Shown here piece after piece: positions 35,665-45,072 of a DNA stretch of 64,000 nucleotides; positions within the stretch are counted from its first letter, which is position 1; each line of letters begins with the position of its first letter. The translations under genes and the position numbers were made by a program. Origin of the DNA: Chloroflexi bacterium TSY (GTDB taxonomy: Bacteria; Chloroflexota; Anaerolineae; Caldilineales; Caldilineaceae); contig JAHBNG010000005.1 in assembly GCA_019217005.1 (NCBI GenBank), positions 1-64,000 of the forward strand, written 5' to 3'. Under the pieces are notes generated by a model. That model saw only the letters and a list, made by a program, of their open reading frames with translations, made no database searches and had not been told where the DNA came from.

Positions 35665-37235
35665 TGCGTAGAGATTATTACTGGCTTATTGGTGCCTTAG
35701 TCATTGGTTTACTGGCGCGCCTCCCAGGAGTTTTCTGGGGTTATAATTTCCCAACTGAATGGCAGCTTCACCATGTTGACGAGTGGACACATTTGGTCAA
35801 TACAGAAATTCTGAGTGCACCTACTGCACAGCCTCAATGGAGACCATATTATCCTAAAGGTCTTGCCACTCACGTCGCGGTTCCAGTTTTAGCATTAAGA
35901 ATCCTGACGGGTGGAATCGATGAACCGCCACCACCGTTGGTTACTCTTGTTGTGGCTGGCCGACTTGTCAGCGTACTGTATGGTGTTGCAACCATTTTCG
36001 TTGTATTCCTGTTGGCACGAAGATTCTTTCGGGATCAAAGGATTGCACTCATTGCGGCGTGGCTCTTGGCACTCGGTGGACTTCATGTGACCCAAAGCCA
36101 TTTTTTCCTGGCGGACGTGCCTTCATTATTTTGGTTCTTGCTCGGGTTATATCTTCTGTTCCGTGAGCTACAAGGAGAAACATCCCAGAAGCAATATTTT
36201 CTCGTGGCTGCTGCATTCTGCTTTGGTGTTTCTTTTGGTGTTAAATTCCAGATCATGAGCTTGCCTGTTTTGGGGATTGTCACGTTAATGAGTCGACCGC
36301 GGATACCGCGAATTATTTACGCAGGGGTCTTTTTCTTTACAGGTTTCATCGTTGTCAATTTCGCCTCCTATACACCTGAGGACTTATATCTATCATTGAC
36401 CCGCGGCATAAACGATCCATACATATATAATCGATTTATGGGATTGATGCTTTATGCGATTGAACTGCCGAGCTTGGTTAGTTATCCTATTTTGTTGTTG
36501 GCCGTGATTAGTGGGATTCTATTATTGGGGCGCGTTAGGGGGATGGCATTTCGAGATCGACTCCTTCCGATTCTGCTCGTTACGATTGTGCCGATGGTGA
36601 TCTACTTTTTCCTTGTAGCATTTAAGCTTGATCATTTTCCCCGTCATCTAATTCCATTTATTCCCTGGATCATGATCGTTGCAGCCTGGGGGGTAGTCAA
36701 GGTAATGGATCGATTGACTGCAAGGGGATTATCCCCAGCATTGTTTCTTGTACCTCTCTTCCTTTATATGGGTTTATTCGTTTTTGATGGGGAACGGGTA
36801 TTTCTTGATGAACCACGAAATCGAGCCGCAGAATGGATATTAACGCATGTCGAATCAGAGCAACCGCCCTTCTGGCGGACGCCGGGCAAGCTGGATGGTT
36901 ACTCATATGTACACTTTCCTGAAGAGGGTCGTCCTCCCGTGCTTGTTATGCAGATGGATCGAGCCAACCATTATTTGAGCGGGGTTGATTTTCGAGAGAG
37001 CTATCCACGCGATTATCGAACTATCTTTGATAGTGAATCTCAGGCACGTGTTGATGGAATACAGGCAGTTTTTCAGGGAACTTCGGAATATCAGGAAGTT
37101 GCTCGCTTTGATGAAGGCTATTTCATGCCAGAGTATCGGATGTCCGATAGACTGCTTGGGAATCGTTCGCGGAATTACGTAGCAGAGATTGTTGTTTTTC
37201 AAAATACAAACGAGTCCAGTAATGCGCTACCCTGA
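35661..37235 (+). CDS. GT39-like membrane glycosyltransferase
   Basis: 524 residues and about eleven membrane spans. The first outer loop has the acidic motif of GT39/PMT enzymes (HHVDEWTHLVNTEIL), with Asp-Glu in the expected place, and the cytoplasmic RFF and LRAP-like turns fit. Predicted to transfer a sugar from a polyprenyl-phosphate donor to a protein, lipid or glycan at the outer face. Overlaps the DUF2304 gene (ATGA), so the GT2, anchor and acceptor-side enzyme form one coupled unit. Donor and acceptor are unknown. Confidence 0.82.
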   Translation: MMRRDYYWLIGALVIGLLARLPGVFWGYNFPTEWQLHHVDEWTHLVNTEILSAPTAQPQWRPYYPKGLATHVAVPVLALRILTGGIDEPPPPLVTLVVAGRLVSVLYGVATIFVVFLLARRFFRDQRIALIAAWLLALGGLHVTQSHFFLADVPSLFWFLLGLYLLFRELQGETSQKQYFLVAAAFCFGVSFGVKFQIMSLPVLGIVTLMSRPRIPRIIYAGVFFFTGFIVVNFASYTPEDLYLSLTRGINDPYIYNRFMGLMLYAIELPSLVSYPILLLAVISGILLLGRVRGMAFRDRLLPILLVTIVPMVIYFFLVAFKLDHFPRHLIPFIPWIMIVAAWGVVKVMDRLTARGLSPALFLVPLFLYMGLFVFDGERVFLDEPRNRAAEWILTHVESEQPPFWRTPGKLDGYSYVHFPEEGRPPVLVMQMDRANHYLSGVDFRESYPRDYRTIFDSESQARVDGIQAVFQGTSEYQEVARFDEGYFMPEYRMSDRLLGNRSRNYVAEIVVFQNTNESSNALP

Positions 37236-37626
37236 TCCAACTCCCGAATCCGAGGCTAGTCAGCTCTATTATGCTGTATTTAGACGAGCAGTACCTCTAT
37301 TACTTCAGGAAAGATTCGAGCAGATCTCGTCACAAATGTTCGATACATTTTTAGACAAAACAATGTATGAGACCGCGTTAGAAAGAGCGATGGACTTAGA
37401 AGCACTAGAAATCGCGGGCCGCTATACGGGTAGGTTATCTTTGCTAAGTGCAAAGATAAAACTCATGGTTTTTCTCGCTGAAACTCTACCAGATCATCAG
37501 CGCTATTTTGTCAATACAAGGGCAAACCCATATGTTGCTATTCTCGTAATTATAAGTGGCTTGTTTTTGACAATCTATAAATTGGTCAAAGGGTTAATTC
37601 TTCTTTGGGTCTTGAAAAATGCATGA
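37222..37626 (+). CDS. Hypothetical protein with C-terminal membrane span
   Basis: 134 residues, family not recognised: an alpha-helical, Glu/Leu-rich domain (PVLLQERFEQISS-like pattern in the first 95 residues) and one C-terminal span (VAILVIISGLFLTIYKLV). The ATG at 37222 is preferred to the in-frame 37189 because it reduces overlap with the GT39 gene to 14 bases. It overlaps the next oxidoreductase by 8 bases, so it may be that enzyme's membrane-tethering or small subunit, as gluconate 2-dehydrogenase-like small subunits are for GMC partners; this is inference from position only. Confidence 0.6.
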   Translation: MRYPDPTPESEASQLYYAVFRRAVPLLLQERFEQISSQMFDTFLDKTMYETALERAMDLEALEIAGRYTGRLSLLSAKIKLMVFLAETLPDHQRYFVNTRANPYVAILVIISGLFLTIYKLVKGLILLWVLKNA

Positions 37627-39217
37627 TGTCATTATTATTGGGTCTGGAGCTGCAGGTACAGCGGCAGCAGTGGGTTTGGTAAAAAACGGGATAAAACCCC
37701 TAATACTGGATGTCGGAATTGCCACGAATAGTCAAATTAGTCCAATATCAGAAAATTTGTATGACTACAAGAGTCAAAATGATTCGTTTGAGTTGACAAT
37801 TGGGCGTAACTTGCGTGGACTAAATAACCTACTCAATCCAGAACAGGCGATTCCTGTCAAATTGACTGCACCTGGAATGGAATTTGTCACTCGGGATGCA
37901 GAAAAAATGTCGCCGGTTCAAGCATCTAACTTCACTGCAATTCAAAGTTTTGCCTCTGGCGGATTAGCAAATGCATGGGGAGCGGGTCTATATCGCTTCA
38001 ATACAGAAGATCTCCAAGGAGTTCCACTTACAGAAAGAGAACTTATTCCTTATTTTGAGCAACTGACGTGCGAGATAGGGATTGCTGGAACAGATGATTG
38101 CCTGACTCCCTTCTTTGGCGACTCATCAGGCTTACTAGAACCATTGCGACTCTCGCGGAATGCAACGCATCTATATTCACAGTATTGTAAGTACAAAGAT
38201 AAGCTCAACAGAGCAGGTGTTTATGTTGGAAGACCAAGAGTTGCGGTTCTATCTGAAGCTAAAGATGGTCGCTCCGTCTGTGAATATAACAACCTTGAGT
38301 TTTGGCAGCCTGGGATGTCTCATATCTACACACCGCAATTGACGATCGAAAAGCTTATCGAGAAAGAAAAAATTTTCTATGAGGGAGACCGATTGGTTGT
38401 CTCTTGGAAACAGGAAACGGGATTTGTTCGAGTTTGGGCTACATCGGTCGCTAACAATCAATCATTTCAATATTTGGGCAAAAAGCTAATCATGGCCGCA
38501 GGTACAATCAACTCGGCTAAGTTAGCTCTAATATCTCGCCAGGATTATGAGACAAAACTGCAACTTTTTGATAACCCTGCGATCCAAATGCCATTAGTAT
38601 TTCCATTGTCTATTGGTCAACCCATTGAAAAGAATGCATTTGGGTTAGTACAACTTAATTTGATTTGGGAAAACAATCCATTTGGCGAGAGACTTCAGGG
38701 TAGTATTTTGGAGATAACGTCCCCGCTACGGGCAGAGTTTTTTGGGAGTCTCCCATATTGCGCTTCAGCAAATCTGCCATTACTACGCTACTTGCTGCCC
38801 GCAATGATGGTCATGCAACTTTATTTCCCAACTTCTAGCCAGAAACCTTCTTTTTTGAAGTTATGCAATGGCAATTCACTGCGCATTATTGGAGAGGAAA
38901 ACACGATTGATACACAAAAAGTGCGGCGATTGCTAAGGTATTTGCGCTGGATGGGGGTATTTTCTCATCCAGCACTTTTCATCAATGTGCCAACCGGTCA
39001 AGCCATTCATTATGCAGGTACACTACCGATGCGCCACAGACCAACGACACCTTATGAATGTTTTCCTTCGGGGCGGCTCAATTTTACGAACGATGTCTAC
39101 ATAGCTGATGGGGCTGTGTTTCCTGAACTACCTGCCAAAAATTCTTCATTTACAATGATGGCCAACGCAATGCGGATAGCAGATCTCGTCTCAAATGAAC
39201 TGAGGAGTTTAAGTTGA
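37619..39217 (+). CDS. GMC-type FAD-dependent oxidoreductase
   Basis: An N-terminal Rossmann motif (VIIIGSGAAGTAAAVGLVKNG) binds FAD, and the C-terminal GMC signature is present (ADGAVFPELPAKNSSFTMMANAMRIADLV). It probably oxidises a sugar or alcohol within the glycan pathway. The middle (substrate domain) is divergent, so the substrate is unknown. It overlaps the small membrane gene upstream and, by TTGA, the epimerase gene downstream, forming a tight three-gene unit. Confidence 0.83.
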   Translation: MHDVIIIGSGAAGTAAAVGLVKNGIKPLILDVGIATNSQISPISENLYDYKSQNDSFELTIGRNLRGLNNLLNPEQAIPVKLTAPGMEFVTRDAEKMSPVQASNFTAIQSFASGGLANAWGAGLYRFNTEDLQGVPLTERELIPYFEQLTCEIGIAGTDDCLTPFFGDSSGLLEPLRLSRNATHLYSQYCKYKDKLNRAGVYVGRPRVAVLSEAKDGRSVCEYNNLEFWQPGMSHIYTPQLTIEKLIEKEKIFYEGDRLVVSWKQETGFVRVWATSVANNQSFQYLGKKLIMAAGTINSAKLALISRQDYETKLQLFDNPAIQMPLVFPLSIGQPIEKNAFGLVQLNLIWENNPFGERLQGSILEITSPLRAEFFGSLPYCASANLPLLRYLLPAMMVMQLYFPTSSQKPSFLKLCNGNSLRIIGEENTIDTQKVRRLLRYLRWMGVFSHPALFINVPTGQAIHYAGTLPMRHRPTTPYECFPSGRLNFTNDVYIADGAVFPELPAKNSSFTMMANAMRIADLVSNELRSLS

Positions 39218-40315
39218 AAACGATTTTGATCACAGGTGCTAGTGGTTTTATTGCGCAATACTTAGCCAAAAAACTCAAAAATGCGCACTACCGCGTAATT
39301 GGTGTTTCACGCACTAACAACTCACTCGACAATTTTGATCTGGTTTACAAGGGCAAACTAGGTACGCCAATAGCGCATGTTTTTGAGACTCAGTAGATCC
39401 AAATTTGGCGTTTTTGGCGATTTTCAGTCGAGATTGCAGGGATTTTGGAGTCATTTATTCAGATTTCGGTTACAGAAAACAACCTATTTCATATCTGAAA
39501 ATCGCCCAAATCTAACGCAAAAACTAGATATCGACCGGCAAATTTGTATTTATGTCAACTGTTTAGCCAGAATTCTCTCTCAAAACCTGAAATTTGGATC
39601 TACTGAGACTGAAAGAATCACCGCCGTCGTTCACTGCGCCAATCACACTTGCTTCGATCAAGAAGATGAATACAACATAAACTACCAAGGTACACTCCTG
39701 TGGGCGGAACAAGCCAAACAACAGGGTGTAACTAAACAGATCTTTTTAAGTTCGCTATCTGCTGATGAGGCTGCAGCTTCAGCCTATGGTCGCGCAAAAT
39801 TCCTGATTGAAAAATGGTTTGTGGCAAATCGCCAGATTGTTTTTCGGCTTGGCCTGGTGATAGGTGATGGTGGAATGTTTGGAAAAATAGCTGAAACAAT
39901 CCAGCGCTATCCGATTGTGCCGCTAGTGGATAATGGTCGCGCAAAAGTTTATCCATTAGGTATTGACTACTTATGTTCTGTTATCCGAGATGCACTTGCG
40001 GACCAAACAAGTAACTTGCATGGTCGTGTTTGGTTTATACAGCAGCCAGATAGCGTTCGATTGCGCGACATTGTTAATGCGATTCGGCAGAAAGTGGGTG
40101 GATTCTGTCTTGTTATCCCGATCCCTTCATTGCCACTTCTGATTGCTCTCTCCATTATCGAGCGCTTACCACTGCGTCTTCTGCAAATATCCACGACAAA
40201 TATCCGGGGGCTCCGACAAAATGCCGAACGTACATTTCAATCAGATTTTGCCCATTTTGGTTATCCAAAACAAACGTTAGCAGAAATGATTGATCGAGGA
40301 TTGGGCGAATTCTAA
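39214..40315 (+). pseudogene. NAD-dependent epimerase/dehydratase-like (extended SDR), split by MITE-B
   Basis: The N-terminal part (39214-39390) has the NAD-binding motif ILITGASGFIAQYLAKKL. The remainder (39611-40315) has HCANHT, the YGRAKFLIEK active-site Tyr-x3-Lys and typical C-terminal SDR sequence. MITE-B copy 2 with its duplication adds 220 bases, breaking the frame; joining the flanks gives a seamless HVFETERITAVVHC. The start is TTG with GAGGAG upstream, overlapping the GMC stop as TTGA. An open frame from 39377 runs through the MITE into the 3' half, but lacks the NAD motif, so activity is doubtful. Confidence 0.87.
39391..39605. mobile_element. MITE-B copy 2
   Basis: 215 bases, ends CAGTAGATCCAAATTT and AAATTTGGATCTACTG, flanked by AGACT (39386-39390 and 39606-39610). 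The uninterrupted form of the element also present, in the other orientation, at 12969-13346. Both sit in GAGACTG, so insertion seems site-selective. One strand is open throughout by chance, with no recognisable product. Confidence 0.9.
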
Positions 40316-40355
40316 ACTTTAGGACGATACATAATACCTGTTCGCTCATCAGGCG

Positions 40356-40409
40356 AAAGTGTGCAGATCACGCATTTCTTTGACCATACAGGGTTGGTTT
40401 GCACACTTT
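40356..40409. repeat. Possible diverged palindromic repeat P
   Basis: Arms AAAGTGTGCA (40356-40365) and TGCACACTTT (40400-40409). The sequence AAGTGTG/CACACTT and position between genes recall repeat P, but the rest is not similar. Confidence 0.35.
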
Positions 40410-40450
40410 TCATAGATGAACCTAACTGTTAATATTCCAGAGGATATTAT

Positions 40451-43400
40451 ATGCTCGAACAGCATTCTGATCAGTCAAATAAACAGAGTTCTCAACAGGA
40501 CAGTGCATACCTGACATTGAAAAGCTTAGGCTTATTTGGGATTATTTTACTTGGGATGTGGCTCATTGTTATTCTGGGCAGGGATCATGTTCGTCAGGCT
40601 GTCGAACTATATCCACAACTAACGTTCGGAACTCCCTACTTTCAACCTGGTTATGCTCTTTTGCTCTATCTATTGACGCCGCTTGTCGTCATGAGCGGCA
40701 TTATTTTATTCATGTGGCCTGGGTTAATGATCATCTTGGCCTTGAATAGATGCGAAGGATGGTCCGAAATACTCATTCAATCATTGGCAGCAGCTCTGGT
40801 CTCATATGTACTCTCCACCTCAATACTCAAATTGGCTTTCAACGCATCATTGCATTCAAGGCTATTTATCGATGTGGTCGGTATTAGTGGTGCATTGATG
40901 TGGGGAGTGATGGCTATCCGAGTCATCAGTGGTGCACAGATTCGGTGGCCTTTTTCGCGCGGTCCAGACAGACGTCGCTTGTTCTGGGTCTTGATGGTCC
41001 CTTATGTTGCGATCGTTGTATTACTGCCGATCTTTCTCTGGCAAGATTTACATGATGATGCTTGTGAGGCATTGGAAATTGGACGTTCTTTGTCAGCACA
41101 TTTAACACCGCGTTTTCCAACAGAGACAGGTGCAATGGGGATTGGCGTTGGATTGTTGCCAATGGCCTACCCGGTGCACTGGTTTGTTACACTTATTGGT
41201 CCAGTAGAGGCGGCAGCGCGCTTTCCCTTGCTGTTATACTTACCTGTTCTGTTTTGTTTGACCCTTCAGATGATCGAGTGGAAATCCCCTCGCAAGTTGG
41301 GGTTTGCAGAAGAGGCGGTTCTTTTTCTTGCGTTCTCCATTGTCCTGGTCACGCTCGGTTACAATGCAAGTTATGATCCCTATTTTGCCGATCTTGCAGC
41401 ACCAACAGCATTTGAAATTTTCACGGCTTTGACGATTGCTGCCACCATCTATTTTCTTTGGAGTGGCCAAATTGGATGGTTTTTGTTTTTTGCGTTAGTT
41501 TCATATCTTGGCAGACCAACAGGGTTATTAGCATTGGGATTTTTGGCGTGCATTATTTTTGTCTTCTTTGCCGAACGTCGTAGAAAGCTGCTAACCTATA
41601 TCGCTACTGCTATCGGTATATGCTTGTTGGTAACTATATTGTATGACAGGATCTATATTCCTTCCCTTATTGGGACTGCTGATTTTGGATATCCATTTGG
41701 AAGTGTGTTGCGTCGAATTCGCTTTTTGACTTTTGATGATTGGTCACGCATCGGTTTCGTCCTATTGCCGGTAGGGATATTGCCTTTAGGTGCCATATTT
41801 GCATGGCGTTGGCAGGATTCTTTGGCATGGTTGGTTTCCCTTTTTTCTTTACTTTCTGGTAAAGGCTTGAGTGACAAAGGGCAAACCGAAAGGGGCGGAA
41901 AAAAGAATCCACCCTGAAAAAACGGGATAAAATGTAAAAATAGTGCTCGGCTAGTTTAAGCAGCGGCATTGAGGCGGCGATGAGCGAGAACGCCTTTAGG
42001 TAAATGGTGTGAAACCGAGGCCTTTTTCCGAAAGTCAGGGTCGAGTTGGTCGGGAGTTGGAAAAAGAGCACTCGAGAGAACGCGGCGCAGCCTGCCGGGA
42101 GTGGCTTGAGGCTCTCGATCCCAGTAGCCAGTCGGTATGGGAGGAAGAGAAGCGGCTAAATGGGAAAGAAGATTGCCAGCCAGCAGCCCCAGTTCAGGTA
42201 AGCGGAAGCAAGCCTCATCGGCATGAACAAATTGACGATGTAAGCCAATCATCTGCTTGGAAGCCAAGGGGGGATGTTCAACAGGCCAGCGCTCCAGATA
42301 GAAAAGATAAATGGTTTCAGCTTGTAAAGCCATGACGGTCGCCAGAACCAAAGGTGTGTGATAAGCAGGATCCTGAAAGACGTAAATCGAATAGGTGCGG
42401 TTGGCTGTATCCACCTTGGTTGTCCTGGGGACGAGATTGTGCCATGCTTGATAGCGAATCAGGCGACCACTATAGACAAATTGACCAAACGAGTCTGGAG
42501 TTGTGGCCTCGAGTCGCTTTCCCTATAGCATCGAGAGAGCGGACGCACAATATCACCATATTCGGGTGGTCTGCCTTTTTCCTTACGTTCGGGTAACTCA
42601 TTGCGGCGCGCTGTGCAGTTAATCGCTTCCCGAAGGACAAATCGGTCGACGTCGCTTTCTAGCATTTCTCTGATTGTAAACCCGGCATCGACCACCGCCA
42701 CTTCGTCTGACTCCAGTGATTTCTTCGTCTCTTTCAGCAGCTTTTTCCGAAACTCACTTTCCTTTGTGCCTACCTCGCATCTCATGATTGCCTTGAGCAG
42801 TGGCACTCGTTTCCCGCCTATCTCCCCCGAGCTTATCATCACTCCAAAGATGAGCGCGGGCAATGCCCGACGAGCCGTTGAGTTATAGAGTCGGTTCACT
42901 TTCCCTTGCAGCTTCGGTCGCCAGAACCCTGTGATATCTATGCTTTTCACTCGGTATCCTTCTAACTTTTTTGCCTCCCATTCCCTTTCCACTCCACTTC
43001 TTCTTGCCACGATGAGAGCAAATATCCCATGATCCAAAGCTCCACCAGCTTCGCCGCTCCTCATCTTCAAACCCGCTTTCACTCAATCCACTATGGATTG
43101 CTCCTCGACTTTTCAGAAACGACCCATTCATCATCGCCCACATCAGACGCATTACATTTACGTTTGTTCCCACCGGCGTTACTTGCAATACATTCATCAG
43201 TACTGCTATAGTTATTTCTGGCGCGGTTAGCATTCCTTCCTCCTTTTTGGGTTCTCTACCTTTAGGATGAAACGCTAACCGCTTTTTGTCACATTTCTCA
43301 CCTCATCTCTTTTCTTTTACCAGAAAGTAAAGTTTTTCTATTTTTTATTTTGGTTTTTTCTATGTTCAAGCATTCGTCGCCCTTCATCATTTTGTTCCAG

Positions 43401-44008
43401 TGATGATCTTGCCGTTGGTTGTCTTTTGGCGTATCTATTTGCTGCGTCCACCAAAGTTTCAACGACTTATCTTGCCTGCGGTTGCAATGACTAGTTTGGT
43501 TGCCCTATGGTTATCACTTCCTCAACACTTTGAGATCAATCGAGTCATGCGCTCAATCGGTCAACGTACAGCAATTTCCATCGGCGACTATACAAGTGAT
43601 TATCATTCTCAGATTCAACAATATTCGCTGCTATTTGAGTTGATTCCCCCGGACTGGTCTGTAAAGGATCCGTCAACAGAGCTGGTCAGTGGATATTGCA
43701 GTCAAATATATTATGCTGCGTTCCCGAAATCAACTGAGAGCGAAATCAACTACATCATCCAATCTGAAACAGAAGCAACGCCAGACGGTTTTAGTAAAGT
43801 GGCAAATCATAAAGGAGCCGCATTGTATGTGAGGGATATGGATAAATGGGAGCGTGATCGGTTTCAGCCATCGCGCATGGATTATCAAAGTTCATTCTAT
43901 GAGATTCCTAGAACGACTTTATTCCGGCATTGGGGTGAACGCAAGAAAAATTTCTCAATCGATCTAAAAGAATTGGCAGGTAGCTTTCTCGATAGACTGG
44001 GATTGTAA
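40451..44008 (+). pseudogene. Large multi-membrane glycan-locus protein, split by IS-X
   Basis: The 5' part (40451-41846) codes about ten spans with a short acidic loop (LHDDACEALEIGRSLSAH) like GT-C glycosyltransferases; the 3' part (43333-44008) codes one or two more spans and a roughly 200-residue soluble tail (SQIQQYSLLFELIPPDWS). Rejoining the flanks gives a continuous SLFSIFYFGFFYVQAFVALHHFVP. The current 5' frame ends in IS sequence (SGKGLSDKGQTERGG). The ATG has GAGGAT 9 bases upstream. Product and substrate are unknown. The copy is inactive unless the IS excises. Confidence 0.8.
41847..43332 (-). mobile_element. IS-X copy 2 (unclassified DDE family), degenerate
   Basis: 1486 bases with perfect 17-bp ends CTTTACTTTCTGGTAAA / TTTACCAGAAAGTAAAG. 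Flanked by T-rich sequence on both sides, allowing a poly-T target duplication of about five bases. Its transposase on the minus strand carries several small deletions compared with copy 3 (around 43030-43060) plus a frameshift, so it is dead. Inserted in the membrane protein gene. Confidence 0.85.
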
Positions 44009-44040
44009 TGATCGGTTGATGAGCATGAGCAGCAAACGGG

Positions 44041-44117
44041 AGTGTGTCCCAAAGTGTGTAAACGCAGTCGATTCTCTAACTGAGTGAGGTTCATTTACAC
44101 ACTTTGTGGTACACACT
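44041..44117. repeat. Palindromic intergenic repeat P, copy 3
   Basis: Left arm AGTGTGTCCCAAAGTGTGTA, right arm TTTACACACTTTGTGGTACA plus CACT. It sits between the split membrane protein and the next GT2 gene. It shows the best arm symmetry of the three copies. Confidence 0.7.
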
Positions 44118-44132
44118 CGAGCAAAACAGAGA

Positions 44133-45041
44133 ATGAGCAAACATATGGACAGAAACCAAACAGACTATCAGGTGTCGGTGATCGTTCCGGTATATAACGA
44201 AGAAAGCACCATTCGTATAATTCTCAGTAAGGTTTGCCAAATCGATCTGGTGAAAGAGGTGATTGTCGTAAATGATGGTTCTACTGACTCAACATCTCTG
44301 GTTATACAACGCCTGGACTTACCCAAAGTACGCCTGATAGAACAAGAGCACAATCAGGGAAAAACGGCAGCGATCCGCCGCGGTTTGTCCGAAGTGACAG
44401 GCGCCATCACGATCTTTCAAGATGCAGATTTAGAGTACGATCCAGATGAAATCGAAAGCGTTGTTCGACCGATTATCGAGAATAAAGCAGATATCGTATA
44501 CGGCAGTCGTTTTTTGGTGAGGCGCGCCACGCGAGTTCTATACTACTATCATTATTTGGCAAACAAATTTCTTACTTTTCTATCTAATCTTCTGACAAAT
44601 GTCAACATGACAGACATGGAGACATGTTACAAAGCATTTCTCACTCCACTCATTCAACAACTCCCCCTCACAAGTCATGGATTTGGTCTCGAAGTAGAAA
44701 TCACGGCCATCATGACCAAAACCCATGCCCGTATCTATGAAGTGCCTATTTCCTACTATGGCCGTACCTATGAAGAAGGGAAGAAAATTAACTATAAAGA
44801 TGGGCTAGCCGCACTTTGGTATATTTTTTACTATAATCTCGTGGCGCCAAAAACTCGACGCCGCAAAGTGTACATCGATTGGGCAAATTCATTCCTGAGA
44901 CAGTGGAAAGAGAATCGAGTTCTTGAAAGAGATTTACAAATTCCATTCGATAGCTCTCGCTCAACGAATGTTGATTTATCCTTCACCGAAGGAACAGATC
45001 ATTCAACGCAGATCTTATATCCAGAGCATTGTAATCAATGA
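44133..45041 (+). CDS. Family 2 glycosyltransferase
   Basis: Soluble GT-A enzyme with VSVIVPVYNEESTI, VIVVNDGSTDSTS and the DxD region FQDADLEYDPDE, then YGSRF. These are typical of polyprenyl-phosphate glucose/mannose synthases (DPM1/GtrB-like), but the C terminus has no membrane span; it ends in an unusual polar tail (DSSRSTNVDLSFTEGTD). I chose the ATG at 44133; an in-frame GTG at 44106 lies inside repeat P. It is likely to supply a lipid-linked sugar to the membrane transferase encoded directly downstream. Confidence 0.87.
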   Translation: MSKHMDRNQTDYQVSVIVPVYNEESTIRIILSKVCQIDLVKEVIVVNDGSTDSTSLVIQRLDLPKVRLIEQEHNQGKTAAIRRGLSEVTGAITIFQDADLEYDPDEIESVVRPIIENKADIVYGSRFLVRRATRVLYYYHYLANKFLTFLSNLLTNVNMTDMETCYKAFLTPLIQQLPLTSHGFGLEVEITAIMTKTHARIYEVPISYYGRTYEEGKKINYKDGLAALWYIFYYNLVAPKTRRRKVYIDWANSFLRQWKENRVLERDLQIPFDSSRSTNVDLSFTEGTDHSTQILYPEHCNQ

Positions 45042-45072
45042 GAAGGATGTAACATCCGTGAGGTTACTAAAC

